Origin: Pezicula radicicola
Taxonomy: Eukaryota > Ascomycota > Leotiomycetes > Helotiales > Dermateaceae
DNA: 42,896 bases
Direction: 5' to 3'
Assembly (NCBI GenBank): GCA_003008705.1
Contig: PDUO01000019.1
Coordinates: 6,318-49,213, forward strand
The notes under the pieces are model-generated. The model saw only the letters and a list, made by a program, of their open reading frames with translations, did no database searches and had not been told where the DNA came from. A program made the position numbers and the translations under genes. Positions 1 through 10,438 of this stretch are shown in pieces (positions within the stretch are counted from its first letter, which is position 1; every line of letters starts with the position of its first letter).

Positions 1-905
1 AAAGAAATAATTAAATAATTTATAAATAAAGAATTTATATATCTTTTATACTATATTCTAATTTATATATAAGGTATTATAATTAATAAACTCTTCTTTT
101 ACTTAAAATTATAAAAATATATAATATTAAAGCTTTTATATTTACTCTTTAAAGAGTTTTTAAAAGATATAATTATTATTATTATTCTTTTAATTATAAA
201 TCTATCCTTTCTATTATAAATAAATATAAAAGATAAATCTTTTCTTAGATTAATTAGAATAGATCTAAAGAGTATTAGTATAAAGGCTTTTATATAAATA
301 AGTTTATAATAAATATAATAATACTTTAATATAAAAGAGTTTTTTAAAAATAAAATAAAAGATAAAGACTTAATTATATATAATTTACTTTTTAAAATAG
401 TTAAAAATTAGTCTCTTATTAGATAATAATAAGATATAATTATAAGAATAAATTATACTTTATTTTAGAAAGAGAAAGAAACTTTATATAAAAGAGATAT
501 AAGTTTAAAATCCTTTAAGGTCTTCTTATAAAGATCTTTAAAAATAAGAAGGATTTAGATTTCTTTTATATAAAAGATAAAAGTAGAGTATATAAATTAA
601 AGAATATAAAAGTAAATTATAAACTTTATAATAAGATAAGAGTTAATTACTTTATTATAATAATTAAAAATTAATTTTTTTATTCTTTTAATTTTAATCT
701 TATTAAAAATATATAAAAGGTACTTAAGTAATTACTTTAAAATAGAAGACTATAAGGGGGTTAGAGTATAAAGTAACTTAAGAAGACTCTTATTAATATT
801 TAAGAGAAAGAGATTTCTATTAATTATATTAATAGACTTATAGATTTAATTCTTAAGTATTTTAAAAAGGTACGTCTTAGGAAAGGAGCCTAGACTCTAT
901 ATTAG
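1..905. repeat. RIP-saturated AT-rich repeat remnant
   Basis: The stretch is overwhelmingly A and T, and the dinucleotides CpA, TpG and CpG are nearly absent on both strands until about position 870-960, where normal composition returns. This is the known product of repeat-induced point mutation (C-to-T mainly at CpA) acting on repeated DNA in Pezizomycotina. No frame is open for long and I could not recognise the original element. It is cut by the left edge of the window. It ends about 220 bp before the start of the first gene. Confidence 0.85.
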
Positions 906-1127
906 AGAATGAAGATATATTTTAGAAGTAAAAGAAGCGTTGATTTCTTATCTAATTAAGTATAGTTAAGTGGCAGAATCAAGGGTTTCTAGCTAGGGGG
1001 GTGGTCAAGAGATATACTCACCCCCTTTCGTACATTAGGAGGGGCCTAAGCGAGACCGACGATTAGTTCGTACCTTCGCAGAACATACTCCGTACCAAAC
1101 GCTCAATCACTACCTACGCCTATCATA
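906..1127 (+). promoter_or_regulatory. Border of RIP block and promoter of the MGR3-like gene
   Basis: Composition shifts here from RIP-type AT-rich DNA to normal genic DNA. The stretch must hold the promoter and 5' leader of the gene starting at 1128. I see no clear TATA box. G/C-rich patches (for example the run of G near 995-1002) contrast sharply with the AT block to the left. Confidence 0.4.
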
Positions 1128-2801
1128 ATGAGACCTCGACTCCCGCTGCGAAGGATACTCTTTGTACGACCTCTTCGACCTCCAAATACACCCCGCCCAT
1201 TCACCCAGAACAGCCTCGTATCCCGATCGCGACCCCAGGTACCATTCCTCTACGAGAGCTCAGCAAAGATACGGCCCGTTGCCCGATTCCTCACGACAGA
1301 AACAAAGCGTTGGATCAAGGACGAAGTGCGGAAGGGTGCCAAGTATACTGCGGTCGCCTACACAGGCACATTCCTGCTGTTGCTCATCGCGTTCGGTGTT
1401 CAGCAAGAGTACCTCGAACGCAAGTTTCCCTCGCCGCATGAGTGGTCATGGATATTACGGAAGAACTACAGAAGCGCAAAGTACAGCGATCGTTTCCATG
1501 GCTCGGATGATGGGACAGTGGATTGGGCGAGAACTGGCCATTGGTACGTGCTATTACTGGAGAGGTTGGAGGATCCGGCGCTTGACGGAGCTGGGCTACA
1601 GGAGCAGAATGAGGGCGGTATACTGGTAGAAGGCGTTGGTAGGACAGGATTTGATATCACAGAAAAGACGGAGCCATGGAGACGTGGATACTACGAAGTT
1701 CTCATGGGCGCTGCGAGGGCTGCAGAATACTTGGACGGCTGGGTGGAGGATAGCACGAGGAAGATGTCATTCCCAGCCAATGTGGTGATTGGTCCTTCAA
1801 ATCCCAACCCACGCCCAGTACCTCCCGGTGCCGCAGCAGCACCCAGAGAGGAGGATTGTGGGATCGCGTACGATCCTCCAGAGAAATACTACATGAAGAT
1901 CTTGACGACACGAGGATTTACAGAGAAGCAAAGACTTGACGCTGCATTGGCTTATGGAACATGGTTGGATTACAAGGGGGCACCAGAGGCTGCACTGGAG
2001 ACATACAAATGGGCCATCGATATTGCAACCTTGAGCCAGCCAGAGAACAATATCGATCGCGCTACAGGAATTCTCAATGTTGACGCTGGGCCACCCTCCT
2101 CAAACTTGCTATCTGCTGCGACGGCACTTGCTGTACACCATGCTTTACATTCCAATGTCGCAGCAGCACTTCCTATCTTTCTCTCCGCGTTAAGAGCGCG
2201 ACGATGTCTTCCAGATCCTCACGCAACAATGCGGTCAACTCTTGTTCAGGATGGAGACGACGCGGATCATGGATTTTGGACAAACCTTCTTTCCTTAGTA
2301 AAACGCACGTTCACACCTCCTAAATATCCACCACCGCCAGATGACGGCACAACACCTCCACAACGTAATGCGAAGGAGCGATGTGAAGAGGCTGGTATCA
2401 TGACGTATATTGGCGAGATTCTCTACGCGTCGAATCAGAATAAGAACGGCAAGGAGGATGGATTGGCATGGACTCGGGAAGCTGTTGATATTGCCGAGGA
2501 GATTTTGCGAGGGAAAGGGCTAGACAAGGATGGGAAGAGTAGATGCAAAGACTGCCTCCAGGTGGGTCTCACAAATTGGGCAACAATGGTGTCTCGACTA
2601 GCTCGAGATGAAAAGTCACAGACCAAGGGACTAACATCCTCTGGATGGCTTGGCCTCCTCAGCAACGATCGCAAAGAGGTGGTTGGTCGGTGGGAGAGTG
2701 AGAATCATGTGGTCCAGGAGAGAATGCGACGAGTCAAAGAGCTTCTGGATAATTCAAAAACTACTGGGACAGGGAAAAGCAGTTCAATGTTGTTTATGTA
2801 A
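1128..2801 (+). CDS. MGR3-like mitochondrial inner-membrane TPR protein
   Basis: Single-exon gene of 557 aa. The N-terminus is rich in Arg and lacks acidic residues (MRPRLPLRRILFVRPLRP), as in a mitochondrial presequence. One hydrophobic segment at about residues 74-91 (YTGTFLLLLIAFG) should anchor it in the inner membrane. The rest is hydrophilic and helical, with TPR-like Ala/Tyr/Leu patterns such as LDAALAYGTWLDYKGAPEAA. This matches the layout of yeast Mgr3, an adaptor of the i-AAA protease Yme1 (family knowledge); assignment to Mgr3 is inference from architecture, and it may be another fungal TPR protein. It converges on the Arb2-domain gene with about 160 bp between the stops. It is the first gene next to the left RIP block. 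It keeps normal codon use and no internal stops, so RIP has not spread into it. Confidence 0.72.
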   Translation: MRPRLPLRRILFVRPLRPPNTPRPFTQNSLVSRSRPQVPFLYESSAKIRPVARFLTTETKRWIKDEVRKGAKYTAVAYTGTFLLLLIAFGVQQEYLERKFPSPHEWSWILRKNYRSAKYSDRFHGSDDGTVDWARTGHWYVLLLERLEDPALDGAGLQEQNEGGILVEGVGRTGFDITEKTEPWRRGYYEVLMGAARAAEYLDGWVEDSTRKMSFPANVVIGPSNPNPRPVPPGAAAAPREEDCGIAYDPPEKYYMKILTTRGFTEKQRLDAALAYGTWLDYKGAPEAALETYKWAIDIATLSQPENNIDRATGILNVDAGPPSSNLLSAATALAVHHALHSNVAAALPIFLSALRARRCLPDPHATMRSTLVQDGDDADHGFWTNLLSLVKRTFTPPKYPPPPDDGTTPPQRNAKERCEEAGIMTYIGEILYASNQNKNGKEDGLAWTREAVDIAEEILRGKGLDKDGKSRCKDCLQVGLTNWATMVSRLARDEKSQTKGLTSSGWLGLLSNDRKEVVGRWESENHVVQERMRRVKELLDNSKTTGTGKSSSMLFM

Positions 2802-2963
2802 TATAATTGAAATGGTGGCTGCAAGTACGAAAGAGACTAGCCGGTATGTGACCGTATGTCTACTTGTAAGGCAGGAGAGAATGGTCTGTAAAGCTTCATA
2901 GTATGAACCGTCACGTCTTCTCGTCTCCGCCGGGAACGCCACTCCTCAATTCTCGTAGGCATC

Positions 2964-4264
2964 TTATGGTTGACAACTACCATCCCATGACGTACGTGTC
3001 AACTCATCGTCGGTGTCATCATCCCCAAATCTCTGGAAGCCAGGATTTTCGTATGTCGGATCGTTGGCAACCTCTTGGAACCAGTCAATAATAATAGGGT
3101 ATCCTTTTGGAAGCATGACCTCGCTGTAGTATGGTTCCCCGAGGCTGAAAGCTGGACACCCATGAGCTGGAGTGCGCTTGTGACCTTCAGGCCCAGCAAT
3201 GAAAGTGCCGCAAGGATCATCAGAAAGCAGGTATACTCGTCCCCGCTAGAACATGAAGTCAGCAGAAGCGTAAAAGCAAAACGAGGAAGACTGGACCTTT
3301 TGCAGCCAGTCCGAGAATGCCTCGTGGGCGATCTCATGTGCGTGAAAGTAAGTCGCAACTCCAGCAAAAGTTGAGATACGTCCGCCAAAGTTCTTCCAAT
3401 TGGATCCATCGTTCAAGAAAGCAGAAACCACCATTGCACCATCTGAGACTCCAATGATATCAAGCTTGGCAGTGGGGTTAGCAAGCTCGCCAACAACAGT
3501 ATTAAAGATGTAACTACAGTGTTCCTCGGTGGTTCGGTTGCCGGGAATGGTGTTCTTGTGCGAATCGAAGGGAAGAGAAGCTTCAACAGCTGTCTTCTGC
3601 AAGATCGCGTACCATGAGGTCTGTGTTAGAGCCTTCCGACGTCTACGGTACCATCGTAGCTGGCCCAGGTTGGCGAGGATGATGCCCGGGGAATCAGGGT
3701 TGTCTTTGGAAGTTGGCTTTGACTGGATGTACTTCACGAGGTTGATGACCGATCCTTCGTTGATACCTCCATTGCCTCCAAGAACACGGTGGGCAAGAAT
3801 GCCAAGATCTTGATTGTGCTCGTAGAAGAGGATGATAATGCGTTGCTTGGTCTTCAGGTTGGAAGAAACGAAGATGGGGAGGTTTGGTTGCATTGTTGTC
3901 GCACCCAATGGGAGTCGAATCTTCTCCAAACCGAGTTTCTCAAGGCGCTCGAAGACAATATTGCGGATGGCTTCTGCAGCCAGTAATCAGTCTTGCACGC
4001 CATAAAGGCAAGGTGAAACCTACCATTCATTGATTCACGCTGCATGGAATTGTGGCGCTCATTCTTAGTGAGGAAGAACTTGAAGTAGGCCTTAGGATTG
4101 TCAATGCTGCGGATCTCATCCTTTTCATTAATGAAGTAACTACAGAAAATGTCAGTCGATTGCCCATCCTGGCGCAGATGGTGCTATTCATCTTACCCAA
4201 GGCCATCAAGGGTAGTTGGAAAGACGGGGTCTTTAGGAAGGCCCGATGAAAGGCGACGAAACAT
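2964..4264 (-). CDS. Arb2-domain protein (alpha/beta-hydrolase-like)
   Basis: Four exons, 4264-4197, 4139-4024, 3973-3297 and 3245-2964, give 380 aa; the introns are 57, 50 and 51 nt with GT...AG ends. The start MFRRLSSGLPKDPVFP and the C-terminal part from RGRVYLL to GDDDTDDE are typical of the fungal Arb2-domain family. The fold resembles an alpha/beta hydrolase: IIGVSDGA at about 234-241 looks like a nucleophile elbow with Ser238. In fission yeast Arb2 belongs to the argonaute chaperone (ARC) complex, and the domain also occurs in Hda1-type deacetylases (family knowledge). Whether this protein serves silencing is not shown by the sequence. The 5' leader side (4340-4380) has a GA-rich run. 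It lies in the same orientation as MRP2 and GSH2 but each gene has its own promoter space. Confidence 0.85.
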
Positions 4265-4804
4265 GATAACGAAGGTGAGGGCGATGAACTGCAGGTATTT
4301 CTCAGACCAGAAATGTGCAGTATCTTGGGTGTGGTTATGAGGGAGAGGGAGAGGAAGAGAGAGAGAAAGAAGAAGTGATACAGATTTGCGTGGAAGGAAC
4401 GGCTACTTGTTTGGCTGCCTGAAGCTGTTGTTTGCAAGGAGTTTATTGTTTGTTGTTTGTTGGATTCCAGGAGAAAGATGTTGATGAAGAGGGTGCTGAC
4501 GTAGAAGCGGTGAATGTCGATAGTGAATGACCAGGAATGAACTTTGAATATTAGATAGATACGGTAAGAGGTATATATGCTATCACTTTGCTGCCCCTTG
4601 AGGTTCTCTTGAGCTGTAGTGCATTTGGAGTCGCTGGAGTACTTCGGCCTAGCAATTATGAACATCGATGACCATCACCATGCTTACTATACACTCAATG
4701 CCGCTGCAAAACCACTTCCGTGTGGCAATGTCATTGTAGCCATCCTTCTCCATCGCTGGTCGATAGTCCCTTGTGCCAATACTGTACATATTCTTACATA
4801 TTCT
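4265..4804. other. Intergenic: Arb2-gene promoter and MRP2 3' end
   Basis: This stretch should contain the promoter of the Arb2-domain gene and the 3' UTR of MRP2, both on the minus strand. A purine-rich run (GAGAGGGAGAGGAAG and on, 4339-4375) reads as a CT-rich tract upstream of the start on the coding strand, common in fungal promoters. A TATATA element sits near 4571-4577. No further gene is supported. Confidence 0.4.
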
Positions 4805-5275
4805 CTACCAACTGGCCTTCTTTACACCCGGTATAGACCCCTCAAGAGCGTGCACTCGAAAGTTAAACTGCCAAATATCCATCCTCAGCATAGCTACCAC
4901 AGACTGGTTCAGGGGGGACATACTCTTGACATCTTAAAGTCCCTTAATATACCTCTCCCCTTTCCTCCTTCCGTACATCGGTTACGAATCTGCGTGGGGC
5001 GCGTGTAGCAGTGCATCGAGGTCAATTGAAGTTGGGCCTGGGCGCGTGTGCGGGCAGGCAAGGCGAGATTGCGAATAATGTAGCGCAGTGCTTGTCTATC
5101 AGGGTACAACAATGTTGTCAGTCAATCATTCGTTTTGGGGGGCGAGATGATGAACTGAGTGTACTGACCTCTCCGTCTCGTACTCAGCAAAGACCTTCCG
5201 TTTGGTGTGATCACGAAGAACCTTCACATTTATGTAGCAGCCCAGGTCGAGCTTTTTGGCCCTGAACATAGACAT
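4805..5275 (-). CDS. MRP2: Mitochondrial small-subunit ribosomal protein uS14m
   Basis: A three-exon gene of 113 aa: 5275-5169, 5095-4924 and 4867-4805, with introns of 73 and 56 nt (GTCAGT...TAG and GTATGT...CAG). The product starts MSMFRAKKLDLGCYINVKVL, has a central RDHTKRKVF segment, then LALPARTRAQAQLQL and TRPTQIRNRC, and ends PGVKKASW. These blocks are diagnostic for the uS14 family, and the length matches yeast Mrp2 (115 aa). It binds 16S-like rRNA in the head of the mitochondrial 30S-type subunit (family knowledge). The mitochondrial form lacks the four-Cys zinc site of some uS14 proteins; only scattered Cys are seen here. The start context (GCCATGT) is good. The last exon is only 21 codons, so automatic callers can easily miss it. 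Confidence 0.93.
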
Positions 5276-5576
5276 GGCGATTGGAAGAGGGGTCGAGAGA
5301 GGGTAGAGCTGTAGATGGGCGGACTTTGCAGAAGTGTTGATGTCGCTACAAAGAAGCAGCCTCGCCAGCCCAGCAAAGCTTGAGGCTTTCAGCCTAAGGC
5401 ACCAACTACAATTCAGCGATATATTTAAGAGGAACTCAGTGTACTGTACTCAAGGCTAAAGGAACTGCGCTAAACCATGAGATTGTCCTCATGTAGAGCA
5501 TCAAATCCGAGCATGTTCTATTCAATTCGGTCATCAATATCGCTAGTTATCATCAACATCCGTCTGGTTCCTTCCT
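5276..5576. other. Intergenic between MRP2 and GSH2
   Basis: About 300 bp holding the MRP2 promoter and the GSH2 3' UTR. I see no gene. A short AT-rich ATATATTTAAGAGG near 5419-5432 could serve as a TATA element for MRP2 transcription leftward, but its distance from the start makes this weak. Confidence 0.3.
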
Positions 5577-7343
5577 TCATACTACTAATCGAACCGAATC
5601 CATAGATCCAAATCCCGCTGCCACGCCGCCCTCTTCCGATTTGTCGCCTTTGGTTCTCAAGAGGTATCCTGCTTCCTCGTTCGAGAAAATCTCCTTTGTC
5701 GCTTGATTCCAAAGACAGGTCCCATACACCCCAAGCTCACAAATTACACCTCCCTTCTCGGTTGCACCATTCCGCAGGATGATGTTTTGCACTGGCGGTG
5801 GTGAAATTATCTCCATGAGGATAAAGGACTTCCAGTGGGGCTCTGGGAGTGCTTTCAAGAACGATGGTATCGCGGTGCGGTAAGTGTTGTTGCCTCCACC
5901 TTCTCGCTGTGGTTTCAGCACGTAGTCTTGACATTTCTCGGGGTCTTGGGCCAATTTCCGAGCTTCAAGCCCAGCAGGGGAGTCGTCGAAAGGGAAAATA
6001 TTAGTGAATGTCTTCTCGAGCGCGTCGAGTTCTGCTGATGTGCTTGTAGCTCCGATGAAGCGGTTGAGTATCGAGGATCCAGACGATGCCGTCGGTGTTG
6101 CAAGGACTTGCTGCACTTTTTTTGCTCCAGCAAGTTGTGTCAGGATAGAAGGGCACTTGATTGCATTTGAGCGTTCAATCTGAAGACGTGCTTTCCAAGC
6201 GGAATCATCAGGGTAATCTCCAGGTCCATAGCCTGCACGATAGTAAACAACGGCGACTTCAAATATCTTTGATGGATTGCTTGGCAGATGATAGTAAAGC
6301 TGGCGCTTCGGATTATTGGCGATTGATGTATGTTCCAACACTTCGGAGAAAGGTAGGCGGAAAACAGGGACATTATGTTGTCGAAGTTCGTACTCCAAGT
6401 GTCTTTGATCAAAGATGTTTCTCTCCGGTGTCTGGACAATGAATATAATGCATGGGTCGTGAACGCATTCCGAGGTTCCATATGCTTCGAATGCTACCCG
6501 TAAGCCTGCTGCCAAGGATCGTGTACTTGTATTTTCCGGAAGATCCAAGTCTTTTCTCTGTATTGCAGCCTCAAGAAGAGCATAGTCACTTGCTAGGTAC
6601 CTATCAATGATCAGCTTCAGGCCCACATATTTTTTGTCATTCCGCAGTGGAAGATCTCCATCTACGACACTTACTTGTGCAAGCTTGAGGTTTGGGAGGA
6701 TAAGCCGCCAAATGAAGCCGCTATCGTGTTGAACTCGACTTGTTTTATGGTAGGTGTCGTGCTAGGCTCACTTTGGTGGACCATATAATCAGACCTGAAA
6801 ATACCAAGTGAAAGATTCTATGTCAATGAGCTTTTGCTGTCCGTTACTGTCGGTCCCTTGCCATACCTGGGAGTAGCCTTCCTCCTTGACTTTGAGGTGC
6901 ACCTGCCAAAGCTCGGCAATGAATTCATCAACGTCGAGTAACCTGCGAGTTGTCAGAATGGCGCCCTTAAAAAAAGAACCAAAAAAAAATAAGCAAAGTG
7001 TGCAGATTGATACTAAGCAAGAAAACAGAACGGCTTACTCGTTAACAATGTCTTTTAGGAAGTCTTCATCCTGCGCAATTGATGCGTATAGCTCATTGTA
7101 GGCTTTCTGAATAGCCTTGGCTTGCTCAAAGCAAACACGAGGAAACGGGCTAGGAAACAGAGTAACAGGTACAGTCGTTGCCAAAACTCCATGTGGATCT
7201 GATCCGTCTGAAACAAGAGATGGCGGCGGTCTAACAGCCAGCCCATTGGCTATCGACCAGTCTTTGATGGTGGAAAGCAGATGCTCCGTTTCTGCAGCCG
7301 TCAACTGGGGGGGATACGTTTCGGGGGCTCTGCTCGGGGCCAT
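5577..7343 (-). CDS. GSH2: Glutathione synthetase
   Basis: Four exons, 7343-7039, 6942-6867, 6817-6675 and 6600-5577, give 515 aa, close to the usual eukaryotic length near 500. Introns are 96, 49 and 74 nt. The enzyme joins gamma-glutamylcysteine and glycine with ATP in the cytosol, the last step of glutathione synthesis. Visible family motifs are LGIFRSDY (about 130-137), KQVEFNTIAASFGG near 150-165, YYRAGYGPGDY at 294-304, the glycine-rich ATP-grasp loop LKPQREGGGNNTY at 403-415, and the C-terminal LRTKGDKSEEGGVAAGFG. The start at 7343 gives MAPSRAPETYPPQLT; the frame continues upstream only to a GTG, so this ATG is the natural start. It is divergent from cdc123, with about 1 kb between them. 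Confidence 0.96.
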
Positions 7344-8331
7344 GTTTGCAGAGTCTAAGTTCAGAAGTTGAGGTTGCGATGAAGATTGATCCTTGGTCAG
7401 CCTCACTTGGTACTTACTTGGCTACTAAGCTAAGTAGAGAGGTTGTTACGGAGGATGGGATCTTCTTCGTAAATAAGATATTCAGGTATGGATTGTTTTC
7501 CAACAACCCTCCAAGACAGAGGTGGGGGGTCCATACTGCCGCGCTAAGATAAGATAACGCCATCAACCTGAATATCCAATGCGTAGAGCGTACCTATGCA
7601 CTGTCAACGTCCTGTCACTTAGGGTTTGATGTAATGAGGCGTAAAGTGCACTGTCCAAAAGTAGGAGAATACAAGAGAGGTGAGATAAAGCAAACAAGTC
7701 ATTATTCAAGTAAGCACACAATATTTCATAGCCATAAGTCCCCATAATACAGTCCTTCACGCATCACCTAGTCGGGTGCAAGTTGCAGCTACGTAAGAAT
7801 GGACTAAGTTAAGCTGTCAAGTGAGTTACCCAACTCAAATGAGTCGCCTATAAGTCAAGTGGGCTATGCCTACCAACAGCTTCCGCAAAAAAAAAAACAT
7901 CAGGACTTGATTGCCATGGCTGACAATTCACTGTGTGGACGATAGCTTTAATGATAGTATCCAGCCATATCATCGTGTTGAGTAAGTTATGATCTACTAG
8001 ACAAGCCATCGAACATAGTAGTACCCTACAGTACCTACGCTTCAGACGGGGCTCTCACCACGCTCAACAATGAACATGAATTTCGGTGAGAAGAAGTGAG
8101 ATGTTCGTGAGTGAATTAAATTTATACGGTACGAGTACATCCCGGAACAATGGTTTGTCCGTGAGAGAACGTCAGAACGACAAGGCTGAAAATCATGAGA
8201 AAGAATGACTCAATATAAATTTAGTATTTACATACAATGACGGCTCTTCTTTCACACAACACGCATATTATATTATTCGAATACTCAACGCCGTCAGAAC
8301 TCCCGCCCTTGCATCTTGTACCTTGACAACG
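7344..8331. promoter_or_regulatory. Divergent promoter region of GSH2 and cdc123
   Basis: Nearly 1 kb separates the two outward-facing genes. It contains a diverged copy (about 7790-7870) of the dispersed TTACCCAA/CAAGT repeat also present at 11.05-11.3 kb. A poly-A run lies at 7887-7900. CAATATAAATTT near 8210-8221 may be the TATA region of cdc123, and a short upstream ORF occupies 8237-8326. No other gene is supported. Confidence 0.45.
8237..8326 (+). promoter_or_regulatory. Possible upstream ORF of cdc123
   Basis: An ATG at 8237 opens a 29-codon frame ending in TGA at 8324-8326, only five bases before the cdc123 start at 8332 and in a different frame. If the transcript starts upstream of 8237, ribosomes would translate this peptide first and would have almost no distance to reinitiate. 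The transcript start is unknown; the AT-rich CAATATAAATTT lies only about 20 bp upstream, so the uORF may be partly or wholly outside the mRNA. Confidence 0.35.
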
Positions 8332-9573
8332 ATGCCAATTTTCGAATCTGCAGGGCCCACTGCCTCGATAGAACCGCAGGCGCTCACCAGCCTTCCCTTT
8401 CCTCCAGTCACGAAATCGCATATTCTCCATTGCTCTTATGACTTTTGGCATCCGAGGTGAGTGTGGTCGATGTAATAATTAAGTCGCAAATATTGACCAC
8501 CTTGCCGTAGATATCGGTCGTCCGCCCTCAAATCACGAATCATACCCCTCAGCCCTGCTTTCCTATCATACCTGCGCGCAGATGGCATAGTTCTCACTTC
8601 CGAGGACGATGAAAACGACGATGACAACGACGATAGTGTTGACCAAGATCCGTCGCACGACTTCCCAGAAATTCATAAGCAAATCAAAGAAACAATTGCC
8701 GAGTTGGGAGGCCTGGTCGCGCCCAAGCTCAACTGGTCCGCACCGAAAGATGCAACATGGATCAGTTTAAAGAAGAATAGCATGGAGTGCGCAACGCCCA
8801 ATGACATCTACCTCCTTCTCAAATCCAGTGACTTTGTCACTCACGATTTGCAGCACGCTTTTGATGATTGTGCGCATGATGAGGTTCTCGACGAGGGAGG
8901 AATACAATACGTGCTGGTATTGAGGAAGTGGTTCAAGGTCAACCCGTCCTGTGAATTTCGATGCTTCGTGAGAGACAGAAGGATCATTGGTATATGCCAG
9001 AGAGATCTGAACCATTTTGACTTTCTTTTTACTCTGGTGCCTACACTGCTTGAAAGTATTCAAGCCTTTTTCGACCAGACCTTGAGAACTTCCTTTCCCG
9101 ACTCAAATTTTACCTTCGACGTGTACCTTCCAGAGCCCTACGATAAAGTCCGCTTGATGGATATCAACCCATGGGCACCGCGAACCGACCCACTGCTCTT
9201 CTCTTGGTTGGAACTCCTTACCATGACTCTTCCCTCACCACTATTGGGCATACCCGAAAGTTCGACGTCCATTCCTCTTCCCGTCTCGAGTAGCGATGAG
9301 GATACCGACCATGATGGTGTAGAAGAGTTAGACTGGCAACCCGAGCTGAGGCTAGTGAAGAAAGATGACCCAGAGGCATACAGTTTTGCAAGTCCTCAAT
9401 ACAGTGCGCATAAGCTGCCCAAAGATGTCGTAGATGCTTCCCTTGGCGGGGAGAGCTCAATGCGAGAATTCGCAGACCAGTGGAAGATGATGCTTAACGG
9501 GGAACTGGACATGGCGGCTGATACTAGCGAGGATAGTGAAGATGGAGATGGCGTCTCAAAAGATAGGTCTTGA
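8332..9573 (+). CDS. cdc123: Cdc123 family eIF2 assembly factor (D123)
   Basis: Two exons, 8332-8456 and 8511-9573, with a 54-nt intron (GTGAGT...TAG), give 395 aa. Cdc123 is an ATP-grasp-fold protein that binds eIF2-gamma and promotes assembly of the eIF2 trimer in the cytosol (family knowledge). The N-terminus carries [12 protein letters not shown], the family's first conserved block; an acidic Asp/Glu/Asn run follows at about 75-90. Conserved blocks include [17 protein letters not shown] (about 110-126), EFRCFVRD (190-197), [12 protein letters not shown] and the strongly diagnostic [16 protein letters not shown] (259-274). The C-terminal third is acidic and less conserved. A second ATG is not needed: the first exon restores family motifs missing from the long second-exon frame. 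Confidence 0.95.
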
Positions 9574-10411
9574 TACGTGCACAGGGCTACTTAAAATGAT
9601 TCCTGCTAAAACAGAACTTCAAATAAGCGTCTAAAAATAATGATAGAGATACCCAGCTACAAATTCCCTATAAAATAAGGTGATATATAATCGCAGCCAC
9701 TCAGTTGACTCGAGTAAGGCGCCCAGTTACTTAGCTTAAGTACCTCCTTAATTGACTCTCACTTCATGCACTGAGGTAAGCTTGAAGCTGCAGACCTAAA
9801 GCGTGGAACACGTATCAGAGCCTTGAAAGCATATGTACTTGATACCTAAGTAGGAATTCCAATAGAAATAGCAATGACTATCACCTCACACTACTTCAGT
9901 ATGAATCTATGATGTAGAAACCCTACAAAAGCGACAGTAACCTCCTCAATATTCGGCCCGAACTAAATCGTCTAAACCCAGCTAAATTAAAAGTATACTC
10001 ACTCACCGACGATCGAAATCTAGTAGCATTGTTATCGCTGTAAAATGAGAGCCTGGTTCAAACACCAAAACAAGGGCATTCCAAAGACGAAGAAGTACTC
10101 ACTAATGTACCTTTTCAACATTCTTCTAGGAGACATTAGGAGAAAAGGAATTCCGACTAAGTGGCGTTGATACCTGGTAGCTAAACACTTCGGTCGACGT
10201 GACTACTAAGAACTAGCCACGAGAGGCATAGTATGCATGATAAGTCTGTAACGGGAATCTTCTATAGAGACAGAGCTAGAACTAGGATCACTAATCATCT
10301 ACTTAGGGAGCAAGACATTGCTCCTTAAATCAGATTGTTAGGAAGGCATCAGAAGCCGATTGAGTTTATGAGAAGAGAAGGGTAATAAGTCACTGTATTT
10401 ATTAGATCATT

Positions 10412-10438
10412 TAGCATAGATAGCATAGATAGCATAGA
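10412..10438. repeat. Short tandem repeat, 9-bp unit x3
   Basis: Three exact copies of TAGCATAGA followed by a partial fourth copy. It lies in gene-free DNA and has no evident function. Confidence 0.85.

Noticed and set aside
1..905. Looked for Gypsy integrase, chromodomain or transposase motifs in the left AT block
   Set aside because: No ordered set of family residues could be read on either strand, so the element stays unclassified.
5577..6626. GSH2 starting at an internal residue in the long last exon
   Set aside because: The first bases of that frame are intron; upstream exons restore conserved glutathione synthetase motifs and correct length.
7344..7406. N-terminal extension of GSH2
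   Set aside because: The extended frame begins at GTG, not ATG, and eukaryotic initiation there is unlikely.
8704..9573. cdc123 as a 289-aa gene starting at 8704
   Set aside because: That start is TTG. The upstream exon and in-frame sequence supply conserved N-terminal residues of the family.
10020..10090. GGTTCAAACACC resembling a tRNA T-loop
   Set aside because: No acceptor stem or A box upstream at tRNA spacing.
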